From positions 248,001 through 312,000 of the forward strand of contig NZ_POUL01000002.1 in assembly GCF_002890895.1 (NCBI RefSeq): a stretch of 64,000 bases of DNA, read 5' to 3'. The notes beneath the pieces were generated by a model, which had not been told where the DNA came from, searched no databases, and saw only the letters and a list, made by a program, of their open reading frames with translations. Below are positions 46,123 to 54,573 of this stretch, piece by piece. A program made the translations under genes and the position numbers. Origin of the DNA: Stutzerimonas stutzeri (GTDB taxonomy: Bacteria; Pseudomonadota; Gammaproteobacteria; Pseudomonadales; Pseudomonadaceae). The stretch's first letter is position 1. Every line of letters starts with the position of its first letter.

Positions 46123-46638
46123 TTAGGCAGGATGTACTGGCCTGACCGATGTATTCGAAACGGTCAGGCGACACTCCTGATTGAGTAGTCTCAACAGCAG
46201 AACGGCGCGCTCTGCGCCGTCTGAGGCCAGGAAAATCGCGTCGATACCGGTGTTCTGCCCGATTCTTACCTGAACCTTGCTCCCTGGCTCAGGCGTTCGG
46301 GCTCTGTCGCAACGTTCCTTTATCTGCTCGATAAGCTCGTTGCTGACCGGGTACGGCCGATTGTCAAAACCAACGACCCGAAGTACACCACGGGTGCAGC
46401 GAAGACTATGCCAGTTTGAGTCCGAAGAAAGCCGGACAAACATGTAACCAGGAAATAATGCCTGCTCTGATTTGTTCGTCGAAGCTCTACCGATAGTTGT
46501 AACTGCACCGGTGTGCAGAGTGGGTAGGTAGCAGATATAGCCCTGCTCTAACAGGTTTGCCAGCGCCCTAGGCTCTTGTCTGGATTTGCAATGGATCAAG
46601 AACCAAGCAGTACAAGGCAAAATCGAATCCTTCGTCAT
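46123..46638 (-). CDS. NusG/RfaH-family transcription antiterminator
   Basis: 171 residues. NusG N-terminal domain about 10-105: AWFLIHCKSRQEPRALANLLEQG, CYLPTL and ALFPGYMFVRL, then a KOW-like domain (PGSKVQVRIGQNTGIDAIF...LLRLLNQECRLTV). Specialised RfaH-type paralogs load on RNA polymerase at ops elements and let it read through long polysaccharide operons. The ATG at 46638 is chosen; a TTG at 46653 is the alternative. It is the first gene of the minus-strand locus and stands 198 bases before the export gene, with an ops-like element in between. Confidence 0.87.
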   Translation of the reverse strand: MTKDSILPCTAWFLIHCKSRQEPRALANLLEQGYICYLPTLHTGAVTTIGRASTNKSEQALFPGYMFVRLSSDSNWHSLRCTRGVLRVVGFDNRPYPVSNELIEQIKERCDRARTPEPGSKVQVRIGQNTGIDAIFLASDGAERAVLLLRLLNQECRLTVSNTSVRPVHPA

Positions 46639-47226
46639 ATAAACCAAATCCAACAGTTCGAGAGGTATCTGTTTTTAATGCGCGCTTAACAGCGCTTTCC
46701 AGCACCGCACTACCGTTTGCCGTGTAAAAACTATGGAAGCCTTTGTTTGCGGGTGCAAGACCGAATCGCTTGTATAAAGCGACCAGGCGCAGCGGCGCTA
46801 ACAATTAGATCGCTATCCCACTCGTCGGATACTGAATCATAATCAGGGGATAATTAATCCGCCCCTGTTTAGAGAAAACCAAACAACAATGCTGTGATAC
46901 ATGGCTAAACTCGAGCTCTTTAACCATATAAAAAGTGCGCCTAAAAGCGTGCTAGAGCCCTTCTCCGGTGCATTACGATCCCGGCTGCGCTTGTTCATAA
47001 CCGAAATAAAATGTAACGCCGGCTATTAATCAGGGGCATGGCGAAAAATGGAAATGGCATTAGCTCCGTTTCGTAACATTTTTAAGCGCTGGTGCCGACG
47101 AACGGTTCTTTTTTTTGTAGGAATGACGGGCCTGAAACGGCGGTTCAGAGCCTTCCGCGGGGCTCAACGATGCTGGCATGCTCGTCCGCCCATGATGGCA
47201 TCAAGGGCGCGGCCAGCCCGTTTCGG
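46639..47226. other. 588-base intergenic region upstream of the polysaccharide operon
   Basis: AT rich for this genome. No gene is supported; small minus frames (46320-46508, 46568-46804) overlap the RfaH-like gene or lack ribosome sites. It should contain the operon promoter. A second, weaker ops-like core (CGGTAG on minus, 46710-46715) lies within the RfaH-like leader. Confidence 0.55.
46844..46867. repeat. 24-base imperfect inverted repeat
   Basis: CAGGGG (46844-46849) and CCCCTG (46862-46867) bracket an AT-rich centre that continues the symmetry (GATAATTAATCC). It lies 206 bases upstream of the RfaH-like gene and could be an operator for the polysaccharide operon; no regulator family is assigned. 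Confidence 0.4.
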
Positions 47227-49791
47227 TCATTTCATGGCTATTCGGTCACGCATCTCATCGGTGATTTGCTGGTCCGCCTCGTCGATGCCTGCCCACGGGT
47301 CGTCATCGCCCTGCTCTTCCAAACGCGGAATGAGGTTGCGGATGGTCCAGACGTTGGCGCCTTTGAGATCGGCCAGTTCATATCGATGGATAGGCACAGA
47401 GACAGCGAGCCCCTCGCGTGCCCGCACTGAATAAGCCGCGACGGTGCTCGCGCCCTTACTGTTACGCAGGTAGTCGATAAAGATGCGCCCGACTCGATTC
47501 TTCGGCCCGCTCACTGCAGAAAAATGCTGGGGCATCAATTTCGCCATGTACTGGGCAATCGCCTGGCTGAGCGCTTTTACTTCTGTCCAGCTGTGTATCG
47601 GTTTTAGCGGCACCATGATGTGCAAACCCTTACCACCGCTGGTTTTCAGGTAGGACTGCAGTCCGATTTCATCAAGCAGAGTTTGAGTCAGCTGAGTGGC
47701 TTCGACCATGCGCTTCCAGGGCAGCGCGGGGTCAGGATCGAGATCGAGCACGAAGCGATCTGGGTGATCGAGCACCGGCGCCACGGCATTCCAGGTGTGC
47801 AGTTCTATCGTGCCCATCTGCGCTGCGCTGGTGAGCGCTTCAGCAGTGTCGATGGTCATCAAGGCTGCATGGTTGGGAAACAGCGAAGTGTCCAGTTGAG
47901 TGATATGCGGGATGCTCAGCTTCTCGGTGTGCTTCTGAAAAAACAGCTCGCCGTCGATTCCCTCTGGAGCGCGGACCAACGCAAGCGGACGCTGCGTCAG
48001 GTGCGGCAACGCCCAAGGCGCGACCTCGGCATAGAAGCGCGCCAACTCCATCTTGGTCGCACCGATCGACTTGTCGATGATGCGTTCAGGATTGGAAATC
48101 TTGATTCTGCCACCCGCCGTACTCGGGGCCGGGTTGCTTTTTTTAGGCTTCGCGGTGCCGGGTGCCTTGGCCGCTTTCGCTGCGCGTTCATGGGTGATGG
48201 CTTTGGCCGGTTTATCCGAGCGCAGGCCATGAAATACAGAATGGCGAACCACGCCTTGGCGGGTCATTTCTGCATAGGCGACCTCGCACATCAGCTCCGG
48301 CTTTAGCCAGTGCGCGCCGCGAACATCGGCGGCGGGCGGTGCTTTGGCTAACGGACTTTTATCGAGCTCTAGCGGCTTGAGCTTGGCGTGCAAGCTTTCC
48401 AGCGTGGCGTGGTTGAAGCCTGTGCCCACCTTACCGGCGTACAGCAACCGACCTTGCTCATCGTGAAGGCCCAACAGGAGCGCGCCGAAGCCGCTGCGAG
48501 CGCCCTTGGGGTCGGTGAAGCCGACGATGACGAACTCCTGCCGATTCTTGCACTTGATCTTGACCCAGCTGTTGCTGCGCCGGGAAACATAGGTGCTACC
48601 TGCACGCTTGCCGATCAGCCCTTCAAGCTTCATCTGGCATGCGCTTTCAAGCATGCTCTCTGGCTGATCCGTAAAGTCAGCGGAATAACGCAGCAACTCG
48701 CTCTCGTCAGCATCCAGTACTTGATTCACGGCAACCCGGCGTTCCTCCAACGCAACCTCGCGCAGGTCCATGCCATTCAGATAGGGCATGTCGAACAGGT
48801 AATAGATGATGCTGCCGCTGCGCCCAGCTTCGAAGGCGTTTTGCAGTGCCTGGAAATCCGGCGTGCCGTCTTCATCGGGCACTACTACTTCGCCATCGAG
48901 CCAGGCGGACTCCAGACCCAGCCCGGCCAGCGCTTCGGCTTGCTGTGGCATCTTGTGCGTCCAGTCATGGCCGTTACGCGTGAAGAGCTGGACCTTGCCA
49001 GACTCGATGCGCGCCATGATGCGATACCCGTCGAATTTGATTTCATAGCGCCAGTCACCATCAGGCACCGACTCAACCAGCGTAGCGAGCTGCGGTTTCA
49101 AGCTTTCCGGTAACGGGGCCTGTTTAGCGCCGGACAGCGTCGCGTTTGGTTCATCCTTGCGGCTGCGCCGACGAGCAGGCGTCTTGACGGCTTTGGTTGC
49201 CGCCGGGGGCTTGGCTTTACCTCGCTTGCGAGGAATCAGGGTTCGATCGCTCAGCACACTGTTTGGCTGCTCTTCGACGATGTTGTAATCGCTCTCTGGC
49301 CTGGCCGCATCATCATTGGATTTGATCAGAAACCACTGTTCCTTCCCCCCCGCCATACGGGTACGAACCAGATTCCAGGTACCGCTGAGTTTTTCCCCTT
49401 CAAGGCTGAACTTGAGCTTGCCTTTGCGATAACCCTCTTGCGGATCTCCCTCCGGAACCCAGACACCACGATCCCAGACGATGACATCGCCGGCGCCGTA
49501 GTGTCCTTTCGGGATACTGCCTTCGAACGTTGCGTATTCCAGAGGATGATCTTCGACATGAACGGCCAGACGGCGGGATTTCGGGTCGAGCGACGGCCCC
49601 TTGGGAACAGCCCAACTTTTCAGCGTCCCGTCGAGTTCCAGTCGGAAGTCATAGTGCAGCCGAGTCGCGTCGTGCTTCTGGATGCAGTACTGCAGCGCAT
49701 GGGCTTTGCGGCGTTTGCCAGTACCGTTCTCGCCGCCGGGCTCGGGGGTCGCGGTGAAGTCGCGCTTTCGGTTGTATTCGTCCAAGGCCAT
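47227..49791 (-). CDS. ligD: multifunctional NHEJ DNA ligase D
   Basis: 854 residues in the pseudomonad order. Phosphoesterase domain about 30-175 (HYDFRLELDGTLKSW, EGSIPKGHYGAG). ATP-dependent ligase domain about 230-525 with adenylated Lys252 in YEIKFDGYR. Archaeal-eukaryotic primase-like polymerase domain about 560-854 with DLDPDP and KTSGGKGLH. It repairs double-strand breaks with Ku; no Ku gene lies in this window. The ATG at 49791 follows GGAG; the longer frame to 49839 is rejected. The linkers are Lys/Ala/Pro rich. Confidence 0.94.
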   Translation of the reverse strand: MALDEYNRKRDFTATPEPGGENGTGKRRKAHALQYCIQKHDATRLHYDFRLELDGTLKSWAVPKGPSLDPKSRRLAVHVEDHPLEYATFEGSIPKGHYGAGDVIVWDRGVWVPEGDPQEGYRKGKLKFSLEGEKLSGTWNLVRTRMAGGKEQWFLIKSNDDAARPESDYNIVEEQPNSVLSDRTLIPRKRGKAKPPAATKAVKTPARRRSRKDEPNATLSGAKQAPLPESLKPQLATLVESVPDGDWRYEIKFDGYRIMARIESGKVQLFTRNGHDWTHKMPQQAEALAGLGLESAWLDGEVVVPDEDGTPDFQALQNAFEAGRSGSIIYYLFDMPYLNGMDLREVALEERRVAVNQVLDADESELLRYSADFTDQPESMLESACQMKLEGLIGKRAGSTYVSRRSNSWVKIKCKNRQEFVIVGFTDPKGARSGFGALLLGLHDEQGRLLYAGKVGTGFNHATLESLHAKLKPLELDKSPLAKAPPAADVRGAHWLKPELMCEVAYAEMTRQGVVRHSVFHGLRSDKPAKAITHERAAKAAKAPGTAKPKKSNPAPSTAGGRIKISNPERIIDKSIGATKMELARFYAEVAPWALPHLTQRPLALVRAPEGIDGELFFQKHTEKLSIPHITQLDTSLFPNHAALMTIDTAEALTSAAQMGTIELHTWNAVAPVLDHPDRFVLDLDPDPALPWKRMVEATQLTQTLLDEIGLQSYLKTSGGKGLHIMVPLKPIHSWTEVKALSQAIAQYMAKLMPQHFSAVSGPKNRVGRIFIDYLRNSKGASTVAAYSVRAREGLAVSVPIHRYELADLKGANVWTIRNLIPRLEEQGDDDPWAGIDEADQQITDEMRDRIAMK

Positions 49792-49962
49792 GGCAGCGAC
49801 TCCATTATCGTTTTGATCAAGCTGCGCGCCTTCTGCCAAGCGGTTGCGCTAGGGTGTTTACATCTCGGCAAGGCCTGCTAGCGTTTGTAGAAGTTGAAAA
49901 ACCTAGGCTGCGCCACCTCGGCGCAAGCCACCCACATGCGGACATCGATGGGAGGAAGGATC

Positions 49963-50244
49963 ATGGGTACACGTCTACCTCTGCCCACCATAGAGAACAT
50001 CCTTCGCGACTATCTCCACCCTTTCCGCTGTGATTGCCATGCGCAGGAAGACAGTCATCTCACCGTGCGGCTCTATGAAGACACCGCTGACGGTGAGGAA
50101 CTCACCGTGTTCGGCATAACCGACGATCAATGCCGGGACGCCGCAAACCTTGTCCGCCTGGCGCAGGAACTGCGCTTTGAGCTCTACGCGACGCGCAGTG
50201 GCATGCCGGTCGCTGCGGATGTCGCCAAGGTTGTCGGCGGCTAG
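49963..50244 (+). CDS. DUF1652-like small protein
   Basis: 93 residues with a strong GGAGGAAGGA ribosome site; the longer frame from 49894 is not needed. LRDYLHPFRCDCHAQEDSHLTVRLYEDTADGEELTVFGITDDQCRDAANLVRLAQELR resembles the DUF1652 family found mainly in Pseudomonas, whose function is unknown. It is probably cytoplasmic. It lies divergent to ligD and converges with the DUF892 gene. Confidence 0.7.
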   Translation: MGTRLPLPTIENILRDYLHPFRCDCHAQEDSHLTVRLYEDTADGEELTVFGITDDQCRDAANLVRLAQELRFELYATRSGMPVAADVAKVVGG

Positions 50245-50287
50245 CCATTCGGCATCGCATCACCGACAACCAGGGTGGCGTGCTCTA

Positions 50288-50818
50288 TCAGCGCTTCGCT
50301 TCGGTATGCGGTTCGGCAGCTCGGGTCAGATAGGCCTGGGTCAGCTCGGCCAGGTGGCTGCGCATCCACTCGGCCATTGCGACTTCCTCACCGAGGATGC
50401 GTGTGCAGATGTCAGCGGTTTCGGTGTCGCCAACCGCCTTGGCTGCAGCAATGAGGATCTCGTATGAGGCGATCTCAAGGTTCTCGAAGACGTAGCCCAT
50501 CTGCGCGCCTTTGACAATTTCGTCATTGACCATCATCCCGCCCATGGCCTGCCCCATCGCCATCATCTTGCCGCCCAGGTCCTTGAAACCTGAGTAGGAC
50601 TTGTCGTAACGCTGCAGGCAGCTCTCGATCAGCTTCGCCTGGTTTTGCGTTTCGGTAATGTGCTGCTCGATCCGCGCCTTGAGCTGCGGATAATGCTCGA
50701 TGCGGCTGGCCTGCTTGTTGAGCATGGTTTCAGCCTGCGCTTCCATGGCATGCGCGTCGCGAAGCCATTCAATCAATCGTTCAATGCGGACGTCATTTCC
50801 CGTCTGAGCGCTTTGCAT
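50288..50818 (-). CDS. DUF892 (YciE-type) ferritin-like protein
   Basis: 176 residues, mostly helical, a four-helix bundle of the ferritin-like YciE/YciF family: LIEWLRDAHAMEAQAETML, HITETQNQAKLIESCLQRYD, GYVFENLEIASYEILIAAA and ILGEEVAMAEWMRSHL. The conserved Glu/His residues could bind a di-iron centre. Family members are stress-induced; the function is not settled. ATG at 50818 after GGGAGAG. Association with ligD and the trehalose genes suggests a stationary-phase or desiccation stress set. Confidence 0.85.
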   Translation of the reverse strand: MQSAQTGNDVRIERLIEWLRDAHAMEAQAETMLNKQASRIEHYPQLKARIEQHITETQNQAKLIESCLQRYDKSYSGFKDLGGKMMAMGQAMGGMMVNDEIVKGAQMGYVFENLEIASYEILIAAAKAVGDTETADICTRILGEEVAMAEWMRSHLAELTQAYLTRAAEPHTEAKR

Positions 50819-50936
50819 GTTTCTCTCCCACTGGTTTGGATAGCCATCAGGGCGTTACCGCTGCCCTCTTGTTATGTGTGAGAGATGGCAGGCCAGCAAG
50901 GTTCCGCGGACCCGACTGGCTGCACTGCCATGAACT

Positions 50937-52121
50937 TTGCATAGGACAACCAGTCCCTCATGCAACGGATTAGACGGAGCTGACCTCATCGAATTTCTAG
51001 ATCCCCTCCTCCAGTGGGAAAACTACATCACCGAGCCGGCGCTACGCACGCTTCTGGCCTCCGCCTTTGTCGTGGTCTTGCTCAGTGTATTCAGCCGAGT
51101 GCTGACGGCCGTGATGCTGCGACTTGGCCGCGGATTTCTGCTTACCAAAGCCGTCTCGGAGCAGCTGGAAAAGCCCATCCGCGTCTTGCTGCCGCTGCTG
51201 GGCCTGCAAGCTGTGCTGGCGGCGGCCAGTGACGACCTGGCCTTGATCAGTCTCGCTCGACGCCTTACTGCATTGGTCATGATTGCCTGCTTTACCTGGC
51301 TGGCCATGCGACTGATGCGCGGCCTTGAACAGGCCGTGCGGCTTAGAAACCCCGTCGACGTCAGCGACAACCTGCGTGCGCGCCAGATCCAGACGCAATC
51401 GCGGGTGCTGTTGCGGACGCTGAGCTTCTTCATCCTCTTGATCGGTGCCGCCGGAATGCTCATGACGTTTCCGGGTGCTCGCCAGTTCGGCGCCAGTCTG
51501 CTGGCCTCGGCGGGTCTCGCCGGTCTGGCCGTCGGCTTCGCTGCGCGCCCGGTGCTGGCCAACCTGATTGCCGGTATACAGATCGCAATCACCCAGCCAA
51601 TTCGTCTGGATGACGTGGTGATCGTCGAAGACGAGTGGGGGCGGATCGAGGAAATAACCGGCACCTACGTGGTGGTGCGGATCTGGGATGACCGCAGGCT
51701 GGTGGTTCCTCTGCAGTATTTTATCGAGAAGCCCTTCCAGAATTGGACACGCCGTAATTCCAGCATCATCGGCTCAGTGTTTCTTTGGGTCGATTACTCG
51801 CTGCCACTGGAGCCCGTGCGCGAGGAGCTGCGCCGCCTTTGCCGTGAGGTGCCTGAGTTATGGGACGGGCGCGTGATCGTGCTGCAGGTAACCGATACCA
51901 GCGAGAAGTCAATTCAGGTGCGGGTGCTGGTCAGTTCGCCAGATTCATCGCGCGCCTGGGACCTGCGCTGCCACCTGCGCGAGGCGTTGATCAACTTCAT
52001 CCAGCGCGAGTATCCCGGCTGCTTGCCGCAGCTGCGCGCGGATCTCAACGTGGGCCGGAAGCCAAATGTCGAACATTCCGTTCCCGACCATATCGAGCCC
52101 GAACGTCAGCCGCCGGTGTGA
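50937..52121 (+). CDS. MscS-family mechanosensitive ion channel
   Basis: About 394 residues with five or so TM helices: about 35-55, 80-97, 105-123, 153-175 and the pore-lining helix about 182-210 (GASLLASAGLAGLAVGFAARPVLANLIAGI). The MscS beta domain follows (LDDVVIVEDEWGRIEEITGTYVVVRIWDDRRLVVPLQYFIEKPFQNWTR). It releases solutes on hypo-osmotic shock. Start uncertain: TTG at 50937 has no ribosome site, whereas GGAG at 50976-50979 is ideally spaced for an ATC at 50988 (377 residues). No in-frame ATG or GTG lies between. Confidence 0.87.
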   Translation: MHRTTSPSCNGLDGADLIEFLDPLLQWENYITEPALRTLLASAFVVVLLSVFSRVLTAVMLRLGRGFLLTKAVSEQLEKPIRVLLPLLGLQAVLAAASDDLALISLARRLTALVMIACFTWLAMRLMRGLEQAVRLRNPVDVSDNLRARQIQTQSRVLLRTLSFFILLIGAAGMLMTFPGARQFGASLLASAGLAGLAVGFAARPVLANLIAGIQIAITQPIRLDDVVIVEDEWGRIEEITGTYVVVRIWDDRRLVVPLQYFIEKPFQNWTRRNSSIIGSVFLWVDYSLPLEPVREELRRLCREVPELWDGRVIVLQVTDTSEKSIQVRVLVSSPDSSRAWDLRCHLREALINFIQREYPGCLPQLRADLNVGRKPNVEHSVPDHIEPERQPPV

Positions 52122-52209
52122 CCACAGGAGTCATGCCGGCTGTGCTGCAATATGGGGCGTTACGTTGCGAACTGTCGTCTGTCGGTGCGCGGACGCAGTC
52201 ACCGCGAAT

Positions 52210-52710
52210 TCATTCGCGCTCGCGCAGTTTACGTACCAGCTGTTCGTATTTGCTCGGCAACTGCTCTAGCCCGTAGCGAGCTGCCTGTTTACGAATGGCC
52301 ACGCGATCACCTTCGAACTGAACGGTCTCGCTGATGCTTACTTGGCGCTCCCCTTGCATCAGTGCAAAGGCGTAACACTGTGTACCGCCGGCATCCTCTC
52401 CGCTGTCGTCGGCCACACCGGTGTTTGCAATGGCGATATCGGCAACGCTGGCGTTCAGCGCGCCGATGGCCATTTCGGTGGCGACCTCTTCGCTGGTAAG
52501 GCCAAAGGTTTCGATGGTTTCGAAACTGACGTGCAGCAGCTGGTTCTTCGCCTTTGGCGAGTAGACAACGAATCCGCTGTCGAGCGCTCTGCCACAGCCC
52601 GGGATGTCGCCTAACAGGGAGGCCATCAGGCCACAGGTGCAGGATTCCGCAGTGGTCAACATCATCTGTTTGTCACGAAGAAACCGCACGATTTCAGCAA
52701 GGTCTTGCAT
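52210..52710 (-). CDS. pncC: PncC/CinA C-terminal family protein (NMN amidohydrolase)
   Basis: 166 residues, a stand-alone CinA C-terminal domain. PncC enzymes deamidate nicotinamide mononucleotide in NAD recycling. The active-site motif usually TAESCTGG reads TAESCTCG here, with the catalytic Ser kept and one Gly changed to Cys. ANTGVADDSGEDAGGTQCYAF is the second conserved block. The ATG at 52710 follows GGAG. Many pseudomonads carry more than one copy, so this may be a secondary paralog with altered activity. Confidence 0.82.
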   Translation of the reverse strand: MQDLAEIVRFLRDKQMMLTTAESCTCGLMASLLGDIPGCGRALDSGFVVYSPKAKNQLLHVSFETIETFGLTSEEVATEMAIGALNASVADIAIANTGVADDSGEDAGGTQCYAFALMQGERQVSISETVQFEGDRVAIRKQAARYGLEQLPSKYEQLVRKLRERE

Positions 52711-53010
52711 GGTCTTGACTCCGGCTTTCGTCTTGAAAAAAGCTGACTTGAGTCAACTTTCCGAGGCAATACTCAGGGGCAAAGTTCCAAGCTTCAGTAT
52801 TCCGCCTAAAGGCGAGAACTATTTCACGGCGTGCCGGTCTTGTTTCAGGGTAGGGCCAACGCAGCTCTACGCCGCTCCTCACGCGGCCTCAATACAGAAA
52901 ATTCAGCTTTGTCGTGCTCATGGTTTGCGGCGCCCCGGTGGTGCTGCATGGAAGAAACGTGCTTGTAGCAGGCTTGGCAAAGAGGCCGGCCGCTTGGGGA
53001 GAGGTAAATT

Positions 53011-54561
53011 ATGAGTATTGCTGCTGTGAACGCCCGGCCTGTCAGCTTGAATATCGCACAACGCCTGGCACCGCCAGCAGACCGACCCCTGCTGCAATTG
53101 CGCAGCACGCAGGACGACAAGAAGAAAATACTTTTCGTGACGTCCGAGTTGACCGATCTGGTCAAGACCGGCGGCCTGGCCGATGTGTCTGCAGCCCTCC
53201 CCCGAGCCCTGAGTGATCTACACGACGTGCGCGTGCTCATCCCCGGCTATACCCAGGTGATGCAGTGCGGCGAACCGATACGAATTGTCGGCAGCGTAAT
53301 CTCCCACGCTGACCTGCCGCCGAGCCGCATTGGCCGGCTGGACATGCCTGACGGCCTGATCATCTACGTGGTGATCTGCCCGGAACTCTACGAGCGTGAC
53401 GGCCTGCCGTATGGAGATGAGCATGGCCAGGACTGGCCGGATAACCCGGTGCGCTTTGCCCGTCTCTGCATGGCAGCGACCGATATTGCCGACGGCACGG
53501 CGGGCATTCGTTGGACACCTGATCTGGTCCACGCCCATGACTGGCCGACCGGCCTGACACCTGCCTACATGCACTGGCGCGGGCTTACCACGCCGAGCGT
53601 TTTCACCATTCACAACCTGGCGTACCAGGGCAACATCGATATGAGCCTGCGTCGCTCGCTGGCCATTCCTCTGGAAGGCTGTGGTCCCGAGCGCATGGAG
53701 TTTTATGGCTCGCTGTCGCTGCTCAAAGCCGGCATCGCCTATGCAAACCATGTGACCACCGTCAGCGCGACCTATGCGGAGGAAATCACCACGCCGGAAT
53801 TCGGTTGCGGCATGGAAGGTTTCCTCAGCATGAAGGCACGCCAAGGCCTGCTCAGCGGCTTGCTCAACGGCATCGAAGAAAGCTGGGAGCCGCGCAGCTG
53901 TTCTCATCTGGTCAGCCCGTTCGGCCCGAACGATTGGTCCGGCAAACAGGCCAACGCGGCGCACGTGCGCGAACTGTTCGAGCTGGACGCAGGTGATGGC
54001 CCGCTGTTCTCGGTGGTGTCTCGCCTGGTGCACCAGAAAGGCATCGACCTGACCATCGCGGTTGCCGAAACCATTGTAGAACGCGGCGGCCAGCTGGCCA
54101 TCCTGGGTCGTGGCGAGCCACACATCGAAGACGAGGTTCGCCGCCTGGTCGAGCGTTTCCCCGGCCGTGTCGGTGCGCATATCGGCTTCAACGAAACCGA
54201 CGCCCGGCGCCTGTTTGCCGGCAGTGACTTCCTGCTCATGCCATCGCGCTACGAGCCCTGCGGCCTGAGCCAGATGTACGCACAGCGCTTCGCGTCATTG
54301 CCGATAGCCCACCGCACGGGTGGCCTGGCGGACAGCATCGACGACGGCGTTACCGGGTTCCTCTTCGGCGAAGCCACCGTGGACAGCTATCGCGGCGCAG
54401 TCGAACGCGCCCTGTCGGTGCATCAGAACGCCCAATTACTCAATGCAATGCGCTGCCGTGCCATGAGTGGGGGATTTTTCTGGAGTCATGCGATCGAACC
54501 CTATGACCGGTTGTACCAACGCCTGCTGGGCGGACGACGCGAGGTCAGTGCCACTATCTAA
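53011..54561 (+). CDS. glgA: glycogen/alpha-glucan synthase
   Basis: GT5 glycogen synthase, 516 residues, extending alpha-1,4-glucan from ADP-glucose. The N-terminal substrate loop KTGGLADV is at about 52-59, with HAHDWPTGL, FTIHNLAYQG and the C-terminal MPSRYEPCGLSQMYAQRFASLPIAHRTGGLADSI catalytic segment. About 30 extra residues precede the core. ATG at 53011 after GAGAGG. First gene of the plus-strand operon; no glgC is present, so ADP-glucose must come from elsewhere. The glucan is the substrate for TreY/TreZ downstream. Confidence 0.92.
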   Translation: MSIAAVNARPVSLNIAQRLAPPADRPLLQLRSTQDDKKKILFVTSELTDLVKTGGLADVSAALPRALSDLHDVRVLIPGYTQVMQCGEPIRIVGSVISHADLPPSRIGRLDMPDGLIIYVVICPELYERDGLPYGDEHGQDWPDNPVRFARLCMAATDIADGTAGIRWTPDLVHAHDWPTGLTPAYMHWRGLTTPSVFTIHNLAYQGNIDMSLRRSLAIPLEGCGPERMEFYGSLSLLKAGIAYANHVTTVSATYAEEITTPEFGCGMEGFLSMKARQGLLSGLLNGIEESWEPRSCSHLVSPFGPNDWSGKQANAAHVRELFELDAGDGPLFSVVSRLVHQKGIDLTIAVAETIVERGGQLAILGRGEPHIEDEVRRLVERFPGRVGAHIGFNETDARRLFAGSDFLLMPSRYEPCGLSQMYAQRFASLPIAHRTGGLADSIDDGVTGFLFGEATVDSYRGAVERALSVHQNAQLLNAMRCRAMSGGFFWSHAIEPYDRLYQRLLGGRREVSATI

Positions 54562-54573
54562 CGAGGTTGATCA

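Noticed and set aside
46709..46718. Second ops-like core (CGGTAG) upstream of the RfaH-like gene
   Set aside because: Only the six-base core matches; flanks differ, so it is weaker than the site at 46031-46042.
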